From: Endomicrobiia bacterium
Lineage (GTDB): Bacteria > Elusimicrobiota > Endomicrobiia > Endomicrobiales > Endomicrobiaceae
Length of the DNA: 7,671 nt
Assembly (NCBI GenBank): GCA_025998475.1
Contig: BNVZ01000052.1
Span: 1-7,671, forward strand
Reading direction: 5' to 3'
The notes under the pieces are model-generated. The model saw only the letters and a list, made by a program, of their open reading frames with translations. It had not been told where the DNA came from and ran no database searches. Below, piece by piece: positions 1 to 7,074 of this stretch (position 1 is its first letter; each line of letters begins with the position of its first letter). The translations under genes were made by a program, and so were the position numbers.

Positions 1-227
1 AACAAACGCATGAAAAAAGTTTTTTTAGGCAACTGATTTTAGACTCAAAGCAAATTCCATTTAACTTAGGTTTCAGGTATTTGTAACTCTAAAAATTAAT
101 ACTCAAGTTGTATAAGAGGTCTATTATAAAAAATCTTTTTTATATTATTGGGAAGTATTTCTAAAAGTTTTTCAACTAATTTTATTGCTGGAATGTGAGT
201 AAAAAATCTGTGGAATTTGTTGTAAAA
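1..227 (-). pseudogene. Class-III aminotransferase relic, probably bioA-like
   Basis: This is a decayed fragment on the minus strand. From 227 downwards one frame reads FYNKFHRFFTHIPAIKLVEK and continues with a leucine-rich stretch and NNIKKIFY, then stops at 98-96. This resembles the conserved block of class-III (PLP, fold type I) aminotransferases, where a Th-x-PA-x-x-L-x-x-x-L segment is followed by P-x-x-x-x-x-V-F-Y and the SGS/GSTAVE motif. The expected GST-A-VE residues are missing. A second frame from 88 down reads SYKYLKPKLNGI and then SKISCL, which resembles the part of BioA just after that motif. BioA makes 7,8-diaminopelargonate in biotin synthesis. The frame change near 100-130, the stops and the lack of an N-terminal part show it is not functional. 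It continues off the left edge. Another class-III aminotransferase is possible; bioA is the closest by eye. Confidence 0.55.
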
Positions 228-258
228 CTAATCATACACACCACATAAAACGTACCAT

Positions 259-287
259 TTGCAAGTTGGTAAAAAAACAGATAAAAT
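259..287 (+). promoter_or_regulatory. Candidate sigma70-type promoter for gpmA
   Basis: TTGCAA (259-264) lies 17 bases before TAAAAT (282-287), a spacing ideal for a housekeeping promoter. Four of six -35 bases and five of six -10 bases fit the consensus. Transcription would start near 294, giving a leader of about 87 bases before the gpmA start. In AT-rich DNA such matches can arise by chance. Confidence 0.42.
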
Positions 288-380
288 AGGGATGACTGAA
301 GACAGAAGATGGGTAAGGAAAGGTTAAGCAAAAGAGTGGATAATCAAACATTTAGTTAATCAAAATCAGGAGGTAGTATA

Positions 381-1127
381 ATGTATAAAGTAGTTTTAAT
401 AAGGCACGGAGAGAGTGTTTGGAACAAAGAAAACAAATTTACCGGATGGGCAGATGTCGATTTATCTGAAAAAGGAAAAGAAGAAGCTTTAAAAGCCGGA
501 ACAGAATTAAAAAAAACTGGTTTTAGATTTGATTTGGCGTATACTTCGGTTCTTAAAAGAGCAATAAAGACTCTTTGGAACGTTCTTGATACGATGGATT
601 TAGTTTGGATTCCAGTAATTAAAAGTTGGAGACTAAACGAGAGACATTACGGCACCTTACAGGGATTAAATAAGGCTGAAACTGCCGAAAAATACGGTGA
701 AGATCAGGTAAAAATTTGGAGAAGAAGTTATAACATTCCTCCTATGGCTTTAGATGAAAATGATGGTAGGTATCCCGGAAAAGACGCAAGATATGTAGGA
801 TTTCCAAAGAACAAACTACCTTTGACCGAATGTTTAAAAGATACAGTGGCAAGAGTCGTTCCCTATTGGGAAAAAGAAATTGCTCCACAAATAAAAGCAG
901 ACAAAAAAGTAATCATTGCAGCACACGGCAACAGTTTAAGGGCATTGGTTAAATATCTTGACAACATAAGCGACAGCGATATAATAAATTTGAACATACC
1001 AACTGCAATGCCGCTTGTTTACGAGCTTGACGAAAACTTAAAGCCGATTAAAAATTATTATTTGGGTGATCCTAAAGTTGTTAAAGAAGCTATGGAATCG
1101 GTTGAAAGTCAGGGCAAAGCGAAATGA
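381..1127 (+). CDS. gpmA: 2,3-bisphosphoglycerate-dependent phosphoglycerate mutase
   Basis: Interconverts 3-phosphoglycerate and 2-phosphoglycerate in cytosolic glycolysis and gluconeogenesis, through a phosphohistidine enzyme primed by 2,3-bisphosphoglycerate. At 248 residues it has the normal length of the family. The catalytic RHGES motif is at residues 8-12, with the phosphorylated His9, followed by V-W-N. Next come the substrate-binding Arg60, the NERHYG motif at 86-91 with the acid/base Glu87, and AAHGNS at 180-185 with the second catalytic His182. All key residues are present, so it should be active. The ATG has a strong ribosome site, AGGAGG at 368-373, 7 bases upstream. A candidate promoter lies at 259-287. 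The FtsH-like gene follows 76 bases later without a visible terminator, so co-transcription is possible. Confidence 0.96.
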   Translation: MYKVVLIRHGESVWNKENKFTGWADVDLSEKGKEEALKAGTELKKTGFRFDLAYTSVLKRAIKTLWNVLDTMDLVWIPVIKSWRLNERHYGTLQGLNKAETAEKYGEDQVKIWRRSYNIPPMALDENDGRYPGKDARYVGFPKNKLPLTECLKDTVARVVPYWEKEIAPQIKADKKVIIAAHGNSLRALVKYLDNISDSDIINLNIPTAMPLVYELDENLKPIKNYYLGDPKVVKEAMESVESQGKAK

Positions 1128-1187
1128 TTACATTTTTTAGCGTGTTTTGTGTAGAGTTTGGAATTTGTAAAATATTTGTAATGCAAA

Positions 1188-1194
1188 AGGGGTG
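1188..1194 (+). promoter_or_regulatory. Ribosome binding site deciding the FtsH-like gene start
   Basis: AGGGGTG lies 9 bases before the ATG at 1204. The longest open frame begins at a GTG (1192) that overlaps this site, which makes that GTG an unlikely start. A second ATG at 1207 directly follows the preferred one and cannot be excluded. Confidence 0.55.
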
Positions 1195-1203
1195 TTGTGT
1201 AAA

Positions 1204-2829
1204 ATGATGCGCAAATTTAGATTGTTTTTTAGAAACAACAGAATATGGTTTATTGTAGGTTCAATTGTGGTTGGGCTTATAGGTCTTTCGATTTATGGTT
1301 TGAGCAAGATTGAGTCGTTCTATAGGATTCAAACGCTTGCACATATACCATTAGACCTCCTTTTAGGACTTGCGCATTCCATCTTTTATGTTTTCATGTA
1401 TATGATTGTTTTTGTAAGAGGTGGATTTTATGGAAATTTTAAGAAAAACAAAGTTAAAGCTAAAGATGTGGCTGTTTCGTTTAAGGAAGTTGTAGGTCTT
1501 GAAGGTGCAAAAAAAGAAGCTTTAGAAGTAGTGGAACTTATAAAGGACAGAAAACAGCTTCAAAAGATTGGCGGTAAAATTATCAAAGGAATTCTTTTGA
1601 TGGGTCCTCCGGGATGTGGTAAAACTTTGCTTGCGCAAGCTATTGCGACAGAATGCAAGGTGCCGTTTATTTCAAGTGCGGCTAGCGAGTTTGTTGAAGT
1701 CTATGTTGGTGTTGGCGCAAGCAGAGTAAGAAGTCTTTTTAAAAAGGCCAGAGAATGTGCTTATGCTGATGGTGCTTGTATAGTTTTTATAGATGAAATT
1801 GAAGTTATAGGAAGAGAAAGAACTTTCTCTTATATGGGCGGCGGACAAGAAACAAATAGTACACAAAATCAGCTTCTTGTAGAAATGGATGGTCTCGATA
1901 ACAAGAAAAGCAATGTTATTGTTATAGCCGCTACAAATGCGGACGAAGATATTTTAGATAAAGCGTTGTTAAGACCAGGTCGTTTTGACAAAAAACTTGC
2001 GATCACCCTTCCAAATTTAAAAGAAAGGGAACAGTTGTTTAGTTTTTATTTGGAAAAAGTAAAGGTTGATCCTGAAGTAAAGATAGATAGACTTGCTAGG
2101 AAAGCTGTTCATAAATCACCTGCCGATATTGAAAATATAATTAAGGAGTCGGCATTGATTGCAACAAGAAAAAAGAAAGAAGTTATCAATATGAAAGATA
2201 TATCGGAGGCAATGGATAGAATCGATTTAGGTATGGAAACTCATATTGACATGACATCAAAAGAGCTTGAGATAACCGCATATCATGAAGCTGGACACGC
2301 GACAGCTATATACTTAATGCACCCTACCGACGATGTGTTTAAAGTTTCGGTAAAATCCCATCAAGGGTCGCTTGGACTTGTCGCCCATCTTCCTAAAGAA
2401 GAATTGCACTGTGAAAACAAAGATAAATTGATTGCAGACATCATTGTATCTCTTGCGGGATATGTGGCTGAGAAGATTAAATACAACACGACAACAACCG
2501 GTGTTTTGTCAGATTTCAAAAAGTCTATGACAGTAGCAAATTATATGGTATGGAGAGTAGGTATGGGTAATAGCGGTCTTATAGGGGATTTTTCTATTAT
2601 ACCCGAGGGAGAGATGTCGCAAGGGCTTAAAGAAAGACTTAATGACGATACAATGTTAATAATGAATTCATGCTATTCAAAAATAGAAGAATTTTTAAAA
2701 GCGAATTGGGATGCTGTTGATGCCATAGCCAAAAGACTTATAAAAGACAAAGAACTGGATTTTGACGAATTGGAAGAAACAATGGAAACCGTTGGAAAAA
2801 GAAAACCTAAATCAATTGAATCTCTTTGA
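1204..2829 (+). CDS. FtsH-like membrane AAA+ zinc metalloprotease, short periplasmic loop
   Basis: A membrane-anchored ATP-dependent protease of the FtsH family (AAA+ plus peptidase M41), which degrades membrane and cytosolic proteins as a hexamer. Numbering from ATG 1204 (541 aa): two membrane helices at about 14-34 and 52-72; AAA+ domain from about 90; Walker A GPPGCGKT at 134-141; Walker B with Asp197-Glu198; second region of homology ending LLRPGRFD with Arg257 and Arg260; zinc site HEAGH at 361-365; third zinc ligand probably Asp437 in GVLSDF. ATPase and protease centres both look intact. It is shorter than usual (about 600-650 aa). The loop between the helices is only about 17 residues, against roughly 75 in E. 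coli FtsH, and the pore motif reads YVG instead of FVG. These differences suggest a divergent paralogue rather than the housekeeping FtsH. A lipoprotein gene follows 62 bases later. Confidence 0.9.
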   Translation: MMRKFRLFFRNNRIWFIVGSIVVGLIGLSIYGLSKIESFYRIQTLAHIPLDLLLGLAHSIFYVFMYMIVFVRGGFYGNFKKNKVKAKDVAVSFKEVVGLEGAKKEALEVVELIKDRKQLQKIGGKIIKGILLMGPPGCGKTLLAQAIATECKVPFISSAASEFVEVYVGVGASRVRSLFKKARECAYADGACIVFIDEIEVIGRERTFSYMGGGQETNSTQNQLLVEMDGLDNKKSNVIVIAATNADEDILDKALLRPGRFDKKLAITLPNLKEREQLFSFYLEKVKVDPEVKIDRLARKAVHKSPADIENIIKESALIATRKKKEVINMKDISEAMDRIDLGMETHIDMTSKELEITAYHEAGHATAIYLMHPTDDVFKVSVKSHQGSLGLVAHLPKEELHCENKDKLIADIIVSLAGYVAEKIKYNTTTTGVLSDFKKSMTVANYMVWRVGMGNSGLIGDFSIIPEGEMSQGLKERLNDDTMLIMNSCYSKIEEFLKANWDAVDAIAKRLIKDKELDFDELEETMETVGKRKPKSIESL

Positions 2830-2891
2830 CGGTTCTGTGGTAACCATAGTGAAGAAAAATAAGCTGCATTGCAAAGAGGTGTGTAGTTGTT

Positions 2892-3671
2892 ATGAAGATG
2901 TCAAAAAGTATAGTGTGTCTGCTTATAACTGTACATTTATTGAATGCGTGCGACGTAAGTTATCCAAAGGAGACGCTTGTTCAAAGTTTAGAAAAGCTTA
3001 TACAAAAAGAATGCGGTCAAGATTCAAAAGCGTGCATTTTTGGAAGGACTTTATATTTAGATATAGAACTTGATGGCTTAATATCTCAAGAAAAAGAAGC
3101 GGCAACGCAGGCAATACGTAAAATGAATACTGCTGTCTTTTCTGCAATTAGGGTTGTCTTAAGTAGCGATTCAGATATACAATACATGGTTACAACAGCT
3201 TATGATCATGATAAGAATGTAGCTTTAAGAATAGTGCGAAGTATTAATGATGCAAAGAGTCGTTACTATGGGCGTATATCACGCTCTGATTATTATGAAT
3301 CCAGAAATCTTGTGGAAGAAAGAAGCGGTCATGAATTTTCCGAGAAAATGATATCGGATAAGCATGATATTACGGTTGACGAATATGTTGGCAGATTAAT
3401 TGTATCTCGGATCAATATGACGCCAAGAACAGATCCGCCATTTAGAGCTTTAGGACCAACCCTTCGGCTGCTGTATTTAGGTATAGGGAATGAAAATTTA
3501 ATTTTGTTAGTTTTAGGTGATACTAGTGTTGGAGTTGTTGCTACGCTGAAAGATATTTTAAAAGAAAACCTTGAAAGCTATTCTAAAAAATATGATATGT
3601 TTTTTGATAAAATAATAGTCGTAGGATTTAGTAGTAAAGATATTCTATTAGTATCATTGGATGATGTATAA
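2892..3671 (+). CDS. Putative lipoprotein of unknown function
   Basis: I do not recognise this 259-residue protein. It begins with a short lysine-containing n-region and a hydrophobic stretch (residues 7-17) ending in a lipobox, LLNAC, with the lipidated cysteine at 20. It is therefore probably exported and anchored to a membrane as a mature protein of about 240 residues. The rest looks soluble: a basic/acidic middle (110-165, including SRYYGRISRSDYYESR) and a hydrophobic beta-like stretch near 193-208 (LLYLGIGNENLILLVLG). The C-terminus (IIVVGFSSKDILLVSL) is also beta-like. No catalytic motif is evident. The start is supported by GAGGTG at 2876-2881, 10 bases upstream; an in-frame ATG two codons later is possible. 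It follows the FtsH-like gene by 62 bases in the same direction, so the two may be expressed together. A link in function is inference only. Confidence 0.8.
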   Translation: MKMSKSIVCLLITVHLLNACDVSYPKETLVQSLEKLIQKECGQDSKACIFGRTLYLDIELDGLISQEKEAATQAIRKMNTAVFSAIRVVLSSDSDIQYMVTTAYDHDKNVALRIVRSINDAKSRYYGRISRSDYYESRNLVEERSGHEFSEKMISDKHDITVDEYVGRLIVSRINMTPRTDPPFRALGPTLRLLYLGIGNENLILLVLGDTSVGVVATLKDILKENLESYSKKYDMFFDKIIVVGFSSKDILLVSLDDV

Positions 3672-3860
3672 TCAATCAGTTTTACGTAACCTTCACTAAA
3701 CTTTAGCATGGATATTTATTGTCGTTAGTCCACCTTCCTTCTAGATGTGTCGAGCGGCAACCTTCAAGATTGAAGTAGAAAAAAGAAAATGATTATTTTC
3801 GGGTATAAATCTAGAGCAGGGAGTCTGAATGTAGTTTTAAATACGGAAAAAGAGGGAGAA
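3672..3860 (+). other. Intergenic region between the lipoprotein and synthetase genes
   Basis: No gene or relic is recognisable in these 189 bases on either strand. A 5-bp hairpin (CTTCA/TGAAG, loop AGAT) lies at 3762-3775 but has an A-rich run after it on this strand, so it is not a good rho-independent terminator. TATAAA at 3804-3809 could be a -10 element for the synthetase gene, with no good -35 in front of it. The stretch 3789-3860 is open in the synthetase frame but is probably untranslated. Confidence 0.4.
3852..3858 (+). promoter_or_regulatory. Ribosome binding site deciding the synthetase start
   Basis: GAGGGAG stands just before the ATG at 3861; taking GAGG (3852-3855) as the core leaves 5 bases of spacing. 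The more upstream in-frame ATG at 3789 has only an A-rich stretch in front of it. The extra 24 residues also do not look like the start of this enzyme family. Confidence 0.6.
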
Positions 3861-5534
3861 ATGTTAGCGGAGAAGTATGTAAAAATCAGTTATGAGTCGT
3901 ATGATGATTTTATACAAAATTGTAAGATTCAAGTTCCCAAAGATTTTAATTTTGCTTTTGATATTGTTGATAAAATTGCTGATGCCCAACCTAATAAGAA
4001 GGCAATCATATGGTGTAATTCTAAAGGAGAAGAAAGAGTACTTACTTTTAGCGATATTAAAAGAGAAAGTAATCGCACGGCAAATTTTTTTAAATCTTTT
4101 GGTATAAAAAAAAGCGATGCCGTGATGGTAATATTAAAAAGGCATTATGAATATTGGTACTGCGCGATTGCCCTTCATAAGCTAGGCGCGCTGATGGTTC
4201 CCGCAACGCATCTTTTAACTGTAAAAGATATAAAGTATAGAGTAAAAACTGCTGGGATTAAAACCATTGTTACAGCTTCCGATAAAAGAATTACTGAGAT
4301 TATTAATGAAGTAAAAAGAGATCTGCCTGAGTTAAAGAACATAATTTCTATGCGTGGTTATGTTAACGGCTTGGTTGAATGTTCCAAAAAAATTGAAAAA
4401 TTTTCAGATGTTTTTGAAAGACCTACTGGAAGTGAAGCAACTAAAACTTATGATAAATTTTTGTTGTATTTTACGTCAGGGACAACCGGTATGCCTAAGA
4501 TGGTTTATCATGATTTTTCATATCCGCTAGGACATATTATAACGGCGAGGTTTTGGCAAAATTTAGATGATGACAGCCTGCACCTTACCGTAGCTGACAC
4601 GGGTTGGGCTAAAGCCTCCTGGGGAAAATTATACGGGCAGTGGATTTGTGGAGCTTGTGTTTTTGTCTATGACTACGAAAAATTCAACCATCATGATTTA
4701 ATAGAAAAAATATCAAAATATGGAGTTACTTCTTTCTGCGCTCCGCCTACTGTTTACAGATATATGATAAAAGAGGACTTTTCAAAATACGATTTATCTA
4801 AATTAAAATATGTCGAAACTGCTGGTGAACCGTTAAATCCGGAAGTTTTTTATCAGTTTAAAAAAATGACAGGACTTGATATAAAAGAAGGTTTTGGACA
4901 GACTGAAACAGTTGTTCTTGCAGCGACTTTTCCATGGATGAAGGTAAAACCCGGATCTATTGGTAAGCCGTCAGCAGGATGGGATCTTGACATCATTGAC
5001 AAAGAAAATAAGTCTTGCAAACCGGGGAAGGAAGGGCATCTTATAGTAAAGACTAAAAATTGTAAACCTGTAGGTTTGTTTTCAGGGTATTATAAAGACG
5101 ATGCTATGACAAAAACTATTTGGAGTAACGACATATACGATACAGGCGATGTAGCTTATAAGGATGAAGACGGTTATATATGGTTTATTGGTCGTTCCGA
5201 TGACGTTATAAAAAGTTCAGGTTACAGAATCGGACCTTTCGAAGTGGAAAACGCTTTAATGGAACATTCGTCCGTGCTTGAATGTGCAATAACGGGAGTT
5301 CCTGACGATATAAGAGGCTCTATAGTAAAAGCCACTATAGTTCTTGCTAAAGGATATAATCCGAGTTCTGGGCTTGTGATAGAATTACAGAATCACGTTA
5401 AAAAAGTTACAGCTCCATATAAATATCCGAGAATCATAGAATTTGTCAAAGAGCTTCCAAAAACAATAAGCGGTAAAATAAAGAGAAAAGAAATAAGAGA
5501 AAAAGGAAATAAATCTGGATTAGAATTTATATAA
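3861..5534 (+). CDS. AMP-forming acyl-CoA (acetyl-CoA-type) synthetase
   Basis: A cytosolic ANL-superfamily ligase that activates a carboxylic acid with ATP to an acyl-adenylate and then to acyl-CoA, releasing AMP and pyrophosphate. From ATG 3861 it has 557 residues. It shows the phosphate-binding loop FTSGTTGMPK at 204-213, GFGQTE at 344-349, YDTGD at 426-430, the hinge segment GRSDDVIKSSGYRIGPFEVE at 444-463 and the catalytic lysine in TISGKIK at Lys539. All core motifs are intact. Length and the segment HDFSYPLGH followed by VADTGWAKASWGK resemble the medium-chain (ACSM/Macs-like) branch more than the roughly 650-residue classical Acs. The natural acid could thus be acetate, propionate or a longer or branched acid. 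The start at 3789 (581 aa) is less likely. pta follows 25 bases downstream, so the two form an operon and acetyl-CoA metabolism is the likely theme. Confidence 0.9.
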   Translation: MLAEKYVKISYESYDDFIQNCKIQVPKDFNFAFDIVDKIADAQPNKKAIIWCNSKGEERVLTFSDIKRESNRTANFFKSFGIKKSDAVMVILKRHYEYWYCAIALHKLGALMVPATHLLTVKDIKYRVKTAGIKTIVTASDKRITEIINEVKRDLPELKNIISMRGYVNGLVECSKKIEKFSDVFERPTGSEATKTYDKFLLYFTSGTTGMPKMVYHDFSYPLGHIITARFWQNLDDDSLHLTVADTGWAKASWGKLYGQWICGACVFVYDYEKFNHHDLIEKISKYGVTSFCAPPTVYRYMIKEDFSKYDLSKLKYVETAGEPLNPEVFYQFKKMTGLDIKEGFGQTETVVLAATFPWMKVKPGSIGKPSAGWDLDIIDKENKSCKPGKEGHLIVKTKNCKPVGLFSGYYKDDAMTKTIWSNDIYDTGDVAYKDEDGYIWFIGRSDDVIKSSGYRIGPFEVENALMEHSSVLECAITGVPDDIRGSIVKATIVLAKGYNPSSGLVIELQNHVKKVTAPYKYPRIIEFVKELPKTISGKIKRKEIREKGNKSGLEFI

Positions 5535-5544
5535 AAACTATATC

Positions 5545-5550
5545 AGGGAG
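5545..5550 (+). promoter_or_regulatory. Ribosome binding site for pta
   Basis: AGGGAG precedes two adjacent in-frame starts: TTG at 5557 (6 bases away) and ATG at 5560 (9 bases away). The ATG is preferred because it is the stronger codon at an acceptable distance. The ATG at 5553 is in another frame and not used. Confidence 0.55.
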
Positions 5551-5559
5551 ATATGATTG

Positions 5560-6561
5560 ATGGACATTAGAGAACATATTCTAGATTTGGCAAAGAAAGT
5601 AAAAGGCAAAATAATTTTACCTGAAAGTTTTGACGCAAGGGTATTGAAAGCGGCCGAGATGCTTACAAAAAACGCAATAGCCTCTGTTGTTTTGCCTGCG
5701 GAGAACGTAGAAGAAGTTAAAAAAATTGCTTTTAGTGCTGGGATAGATTTAGATGGTATCGAAATAATTAAAATAGACAGAGCTCTTCTTAATGAAAACC
5801 GGATTCAAGAATTTGTAAGTGCAAGAGCAAGAAAAGGCATGACCGAACAAGAGGCTTTGGACACTTTAAATAAACCTTTGTACTTTTCAATGATGTATTT
5901 AAAAGGCGGGAAATGCGACGCATGCATAAGTGGCGCTGTTTACGACACGGCTGACGTTTTAAGAGCAAGTTTTTATGTTATCGGAACTGCCGAAGGAATA
6001 AAATTAGTTTCTTCGTATTTTCTTATGGTTCCTCCGGAAAATCATCCCATTGTAAAAGAGCCAGTTATATTTACTGATTGCGCCGTAAATCCTGACCCAA
6101 ATGCTTTTGGGTTGAAAGATATTGTTGTGTCAACTGTCGAGAATTTTAAGAAACTTTTCCCAGGAAAACGGGCAAATGTTGCAATGCTTTCATTTTCAAC
6201 AAAGGGCAGTGCAAGCAATAGAATTTTGTCAAAAGTAATAGAAGCAACAGAGCTTGTAAGGACTCATTTTGCAGGACATGATGACGTGAACATTGATGGA
6301 GAGCTTCAGTTTGACGCTTCTGTTATTCCTAGCGTAAGTAAAATAAAAACTCATGACTCTGCTGTCGCAGGTAACGCAAATATCTTGGTTTTTCCCGATT
6401 TAAATGCAGGAAATATTGGTTATAAAATTGCAGAAAGATTTGGCTGTTTTCAGGCATTGGGTCCTATCATTCAGGGGCTTGCTCTTCCTGTAAGCGATTT
6501 AAGCAGAGGATCGAGCGCAGAGGATATATATCTAATAGCTGCAATTATGCTTTTAAAGTAA
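5560..6561 (+). CDS. pta: Phosphate acetyltransferase
   Basis: Interconverts acetyl-CoA plus phosphate and acetyl phosphate plus CoA in the cytosol. At 333 residues it is a short-form Pta (PTA_PTB family only, without the N-terminal DRTGG/CobQ-like part of the long enterobacterial form). The opening KGKIILPESFDARVLKAA, the central FTDCAVNPDPNAFGLKDI and the region from DGELQFDASV to KTHDSAVAGNANILVFPDLN are typical. The C-terminal active-site block VSDLSRGSSAEDI keeps the Ser315-Arg316 pair and Asp322 that correspond to catalytic residues described for the Methanosarcina enzyme; the nearby Cys of that enzyme is Ser318 here. Phosphotransbutyrylase is the main alternative, but this block favours Pta. 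It lies 25 bases after the synthetase and is the last gene of the unit. No acetate kinase gene follows. Confidence 0.92.
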   Translation: MDIREHILDLAKKVKGKIILPESFDARVLKAAEMLTKNAIASVVLPAENVEEVKKIAFSAGIDLDGIEIIKIDRALLNENRIQEFVSARARKGMTEQEALDTLNKPLYFSMMYLKGGKCDACISGAVYDTADVLRASFYVIGTAEGIKLVSSYFLMVPPENHPIVKEPVIFTDCAVNPDPNAFGLKDIVVSTVENFKKLFPGKRANVAMLSFSTKGSASNRILSKVIEATELVRTHFAGHDDVNIDGELQFDASVIPSVSKIKTHDSAVAGNANILVFPDLNAGNIGYKIAERFGCFQALGPIIQGLALPVSDLSRGSSAEDIYLIAAIMLLK

Positions 6562-6602
6562 GTTTCAGTTGTTGATATTAATTTCAAATGCTTTAAAGTT
6601 AT

Positions 6603-6621
6603 AGATTTTTATAAATCTTTT
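6603..6621 (+). terminator. Weak rho-independent terminator candidate after pta
   Basis: A perfect 6-bp stem (AGATTT 6603-6608 with AAATCT 6613-6618, loop TTAT) is followed by a T run, 41 bases after the pta stop. The stem is short and AT-rich, so terminator strength is doubtful, but the position is right. Confidence 0.35.
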
Positions 6622-6707
6622 GACGTTTCCTTTGACACAACGACATCGCTTTCGTAAATCCTTGTAACTTTCACAACAGTTAACTCCAATAAAACCCCCA
6701 AACACAC

Positions 6708-6745
6708 TTTATCCATTCTTTGTAGTAGTGTCAACAATGGATAAA
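6708..6745. repeat. 10-bp inverted repeat next to the transposase relic
   Basis: TTTATCCATT (6708-6717) and AATGGATAAA (6736-6745) form perfect 10-bp arms around an 18-base spacer. A second small hairpin, AATAAG/CTTATT, is at 6744-6760. They lie just beyond the 3' end of the transposase relic. They could be the remains of the element's end or an unrelated hairpin; there is no T run typical of a terminator. Confidence 0.5.
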
Positions 6746-6761
6746 TAAGTTAAGCTTATTG

Positions 6762-7035
6762 TTAAATACTAATAGTGTGGCATGTCCGACGGTTAAAACG
6801 TGTTGTGATAAATTTCGATATATTCAAAACCGCTGTCCTTACTTACTATCCTGTGTTGTTTCTCTTTAAAAACATCTGATTCCCATTTTTAGTGTTTTGA
6901 AAAAACTTTCCGTGCGTGTATTGTGTCTGACAGTTGGGCAATATATTCCTAGTCTTTACGAAACTCCATAGAACAATACTGCTGTCGCGATCCCAAATGA
7001 AATATAAAGCCATCCTTCGACTTACTGTTTGTGCA
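6762..7035 (-). pseudogene. IS3-family transposase (OrfB) C-terminal relic
   Basis: Reading the minus strand and switching frame recovers the C-terminal half of an IS3-type DDE transposase (rve integrase core). DGFIFH ends at the His codon 6999-6997; GSRQQYCSMEFRKD continues in the same frame. One frame over, DRDS starts at 6992, matching HSDRGSQYCS with the second catalytic Asp and two compensating indels. A third frame has HNTRTESFFKTLK, with ESFFKTLK at 6910-6887, matching the DNA-x-x-ESFF-x-TLK motif with the catalytic Glu. Then come SGFEYIEIYHN (ending at 6802) and NRRTCH, matching the YIE-x-Y-N-x-x-R-H-S tail. At least four frame changes and several stops make it dead. The N-terminal half and OrfA are absent. 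The open frame at 6846-7046 is only one slice of this relic. Confidence 0.82.
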
Positions 7036-7074
7036 GGCCAAAACAAAAGGAAAATTCGAAAAGAATTGAGTTAA

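Noticed and set aside
1672..1866. Minus-strand open frame inside the FtsH-like gene
   Set aside because: It is a shadow of the conserved AAA+ coding sequence.
2762..3073. 103-residue plus-strand open frame overlapping two genes
   Set aside because: It straddles the end of the FtsH-like gene and the start of the lipoprotein in another frame and has no family features.
3892..4107. 71-residue frame inside the synthetase gene
   Set aside because: It is a low-complexity shadow frame rich in Ile and Leu, fully inside a well-supported gene.
6609..6716. 35-codon minus-strand open frame beginning MDKVCLG
   Set aside because: No ribosome binding site and no recognisable family; the length is compatible with chance.
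6846..7046. 66-residue minus-strand open frame
   Set aside because: It is one frame slice of the IS3 transposase relic; the recognisable motifs switch into the other two frames.
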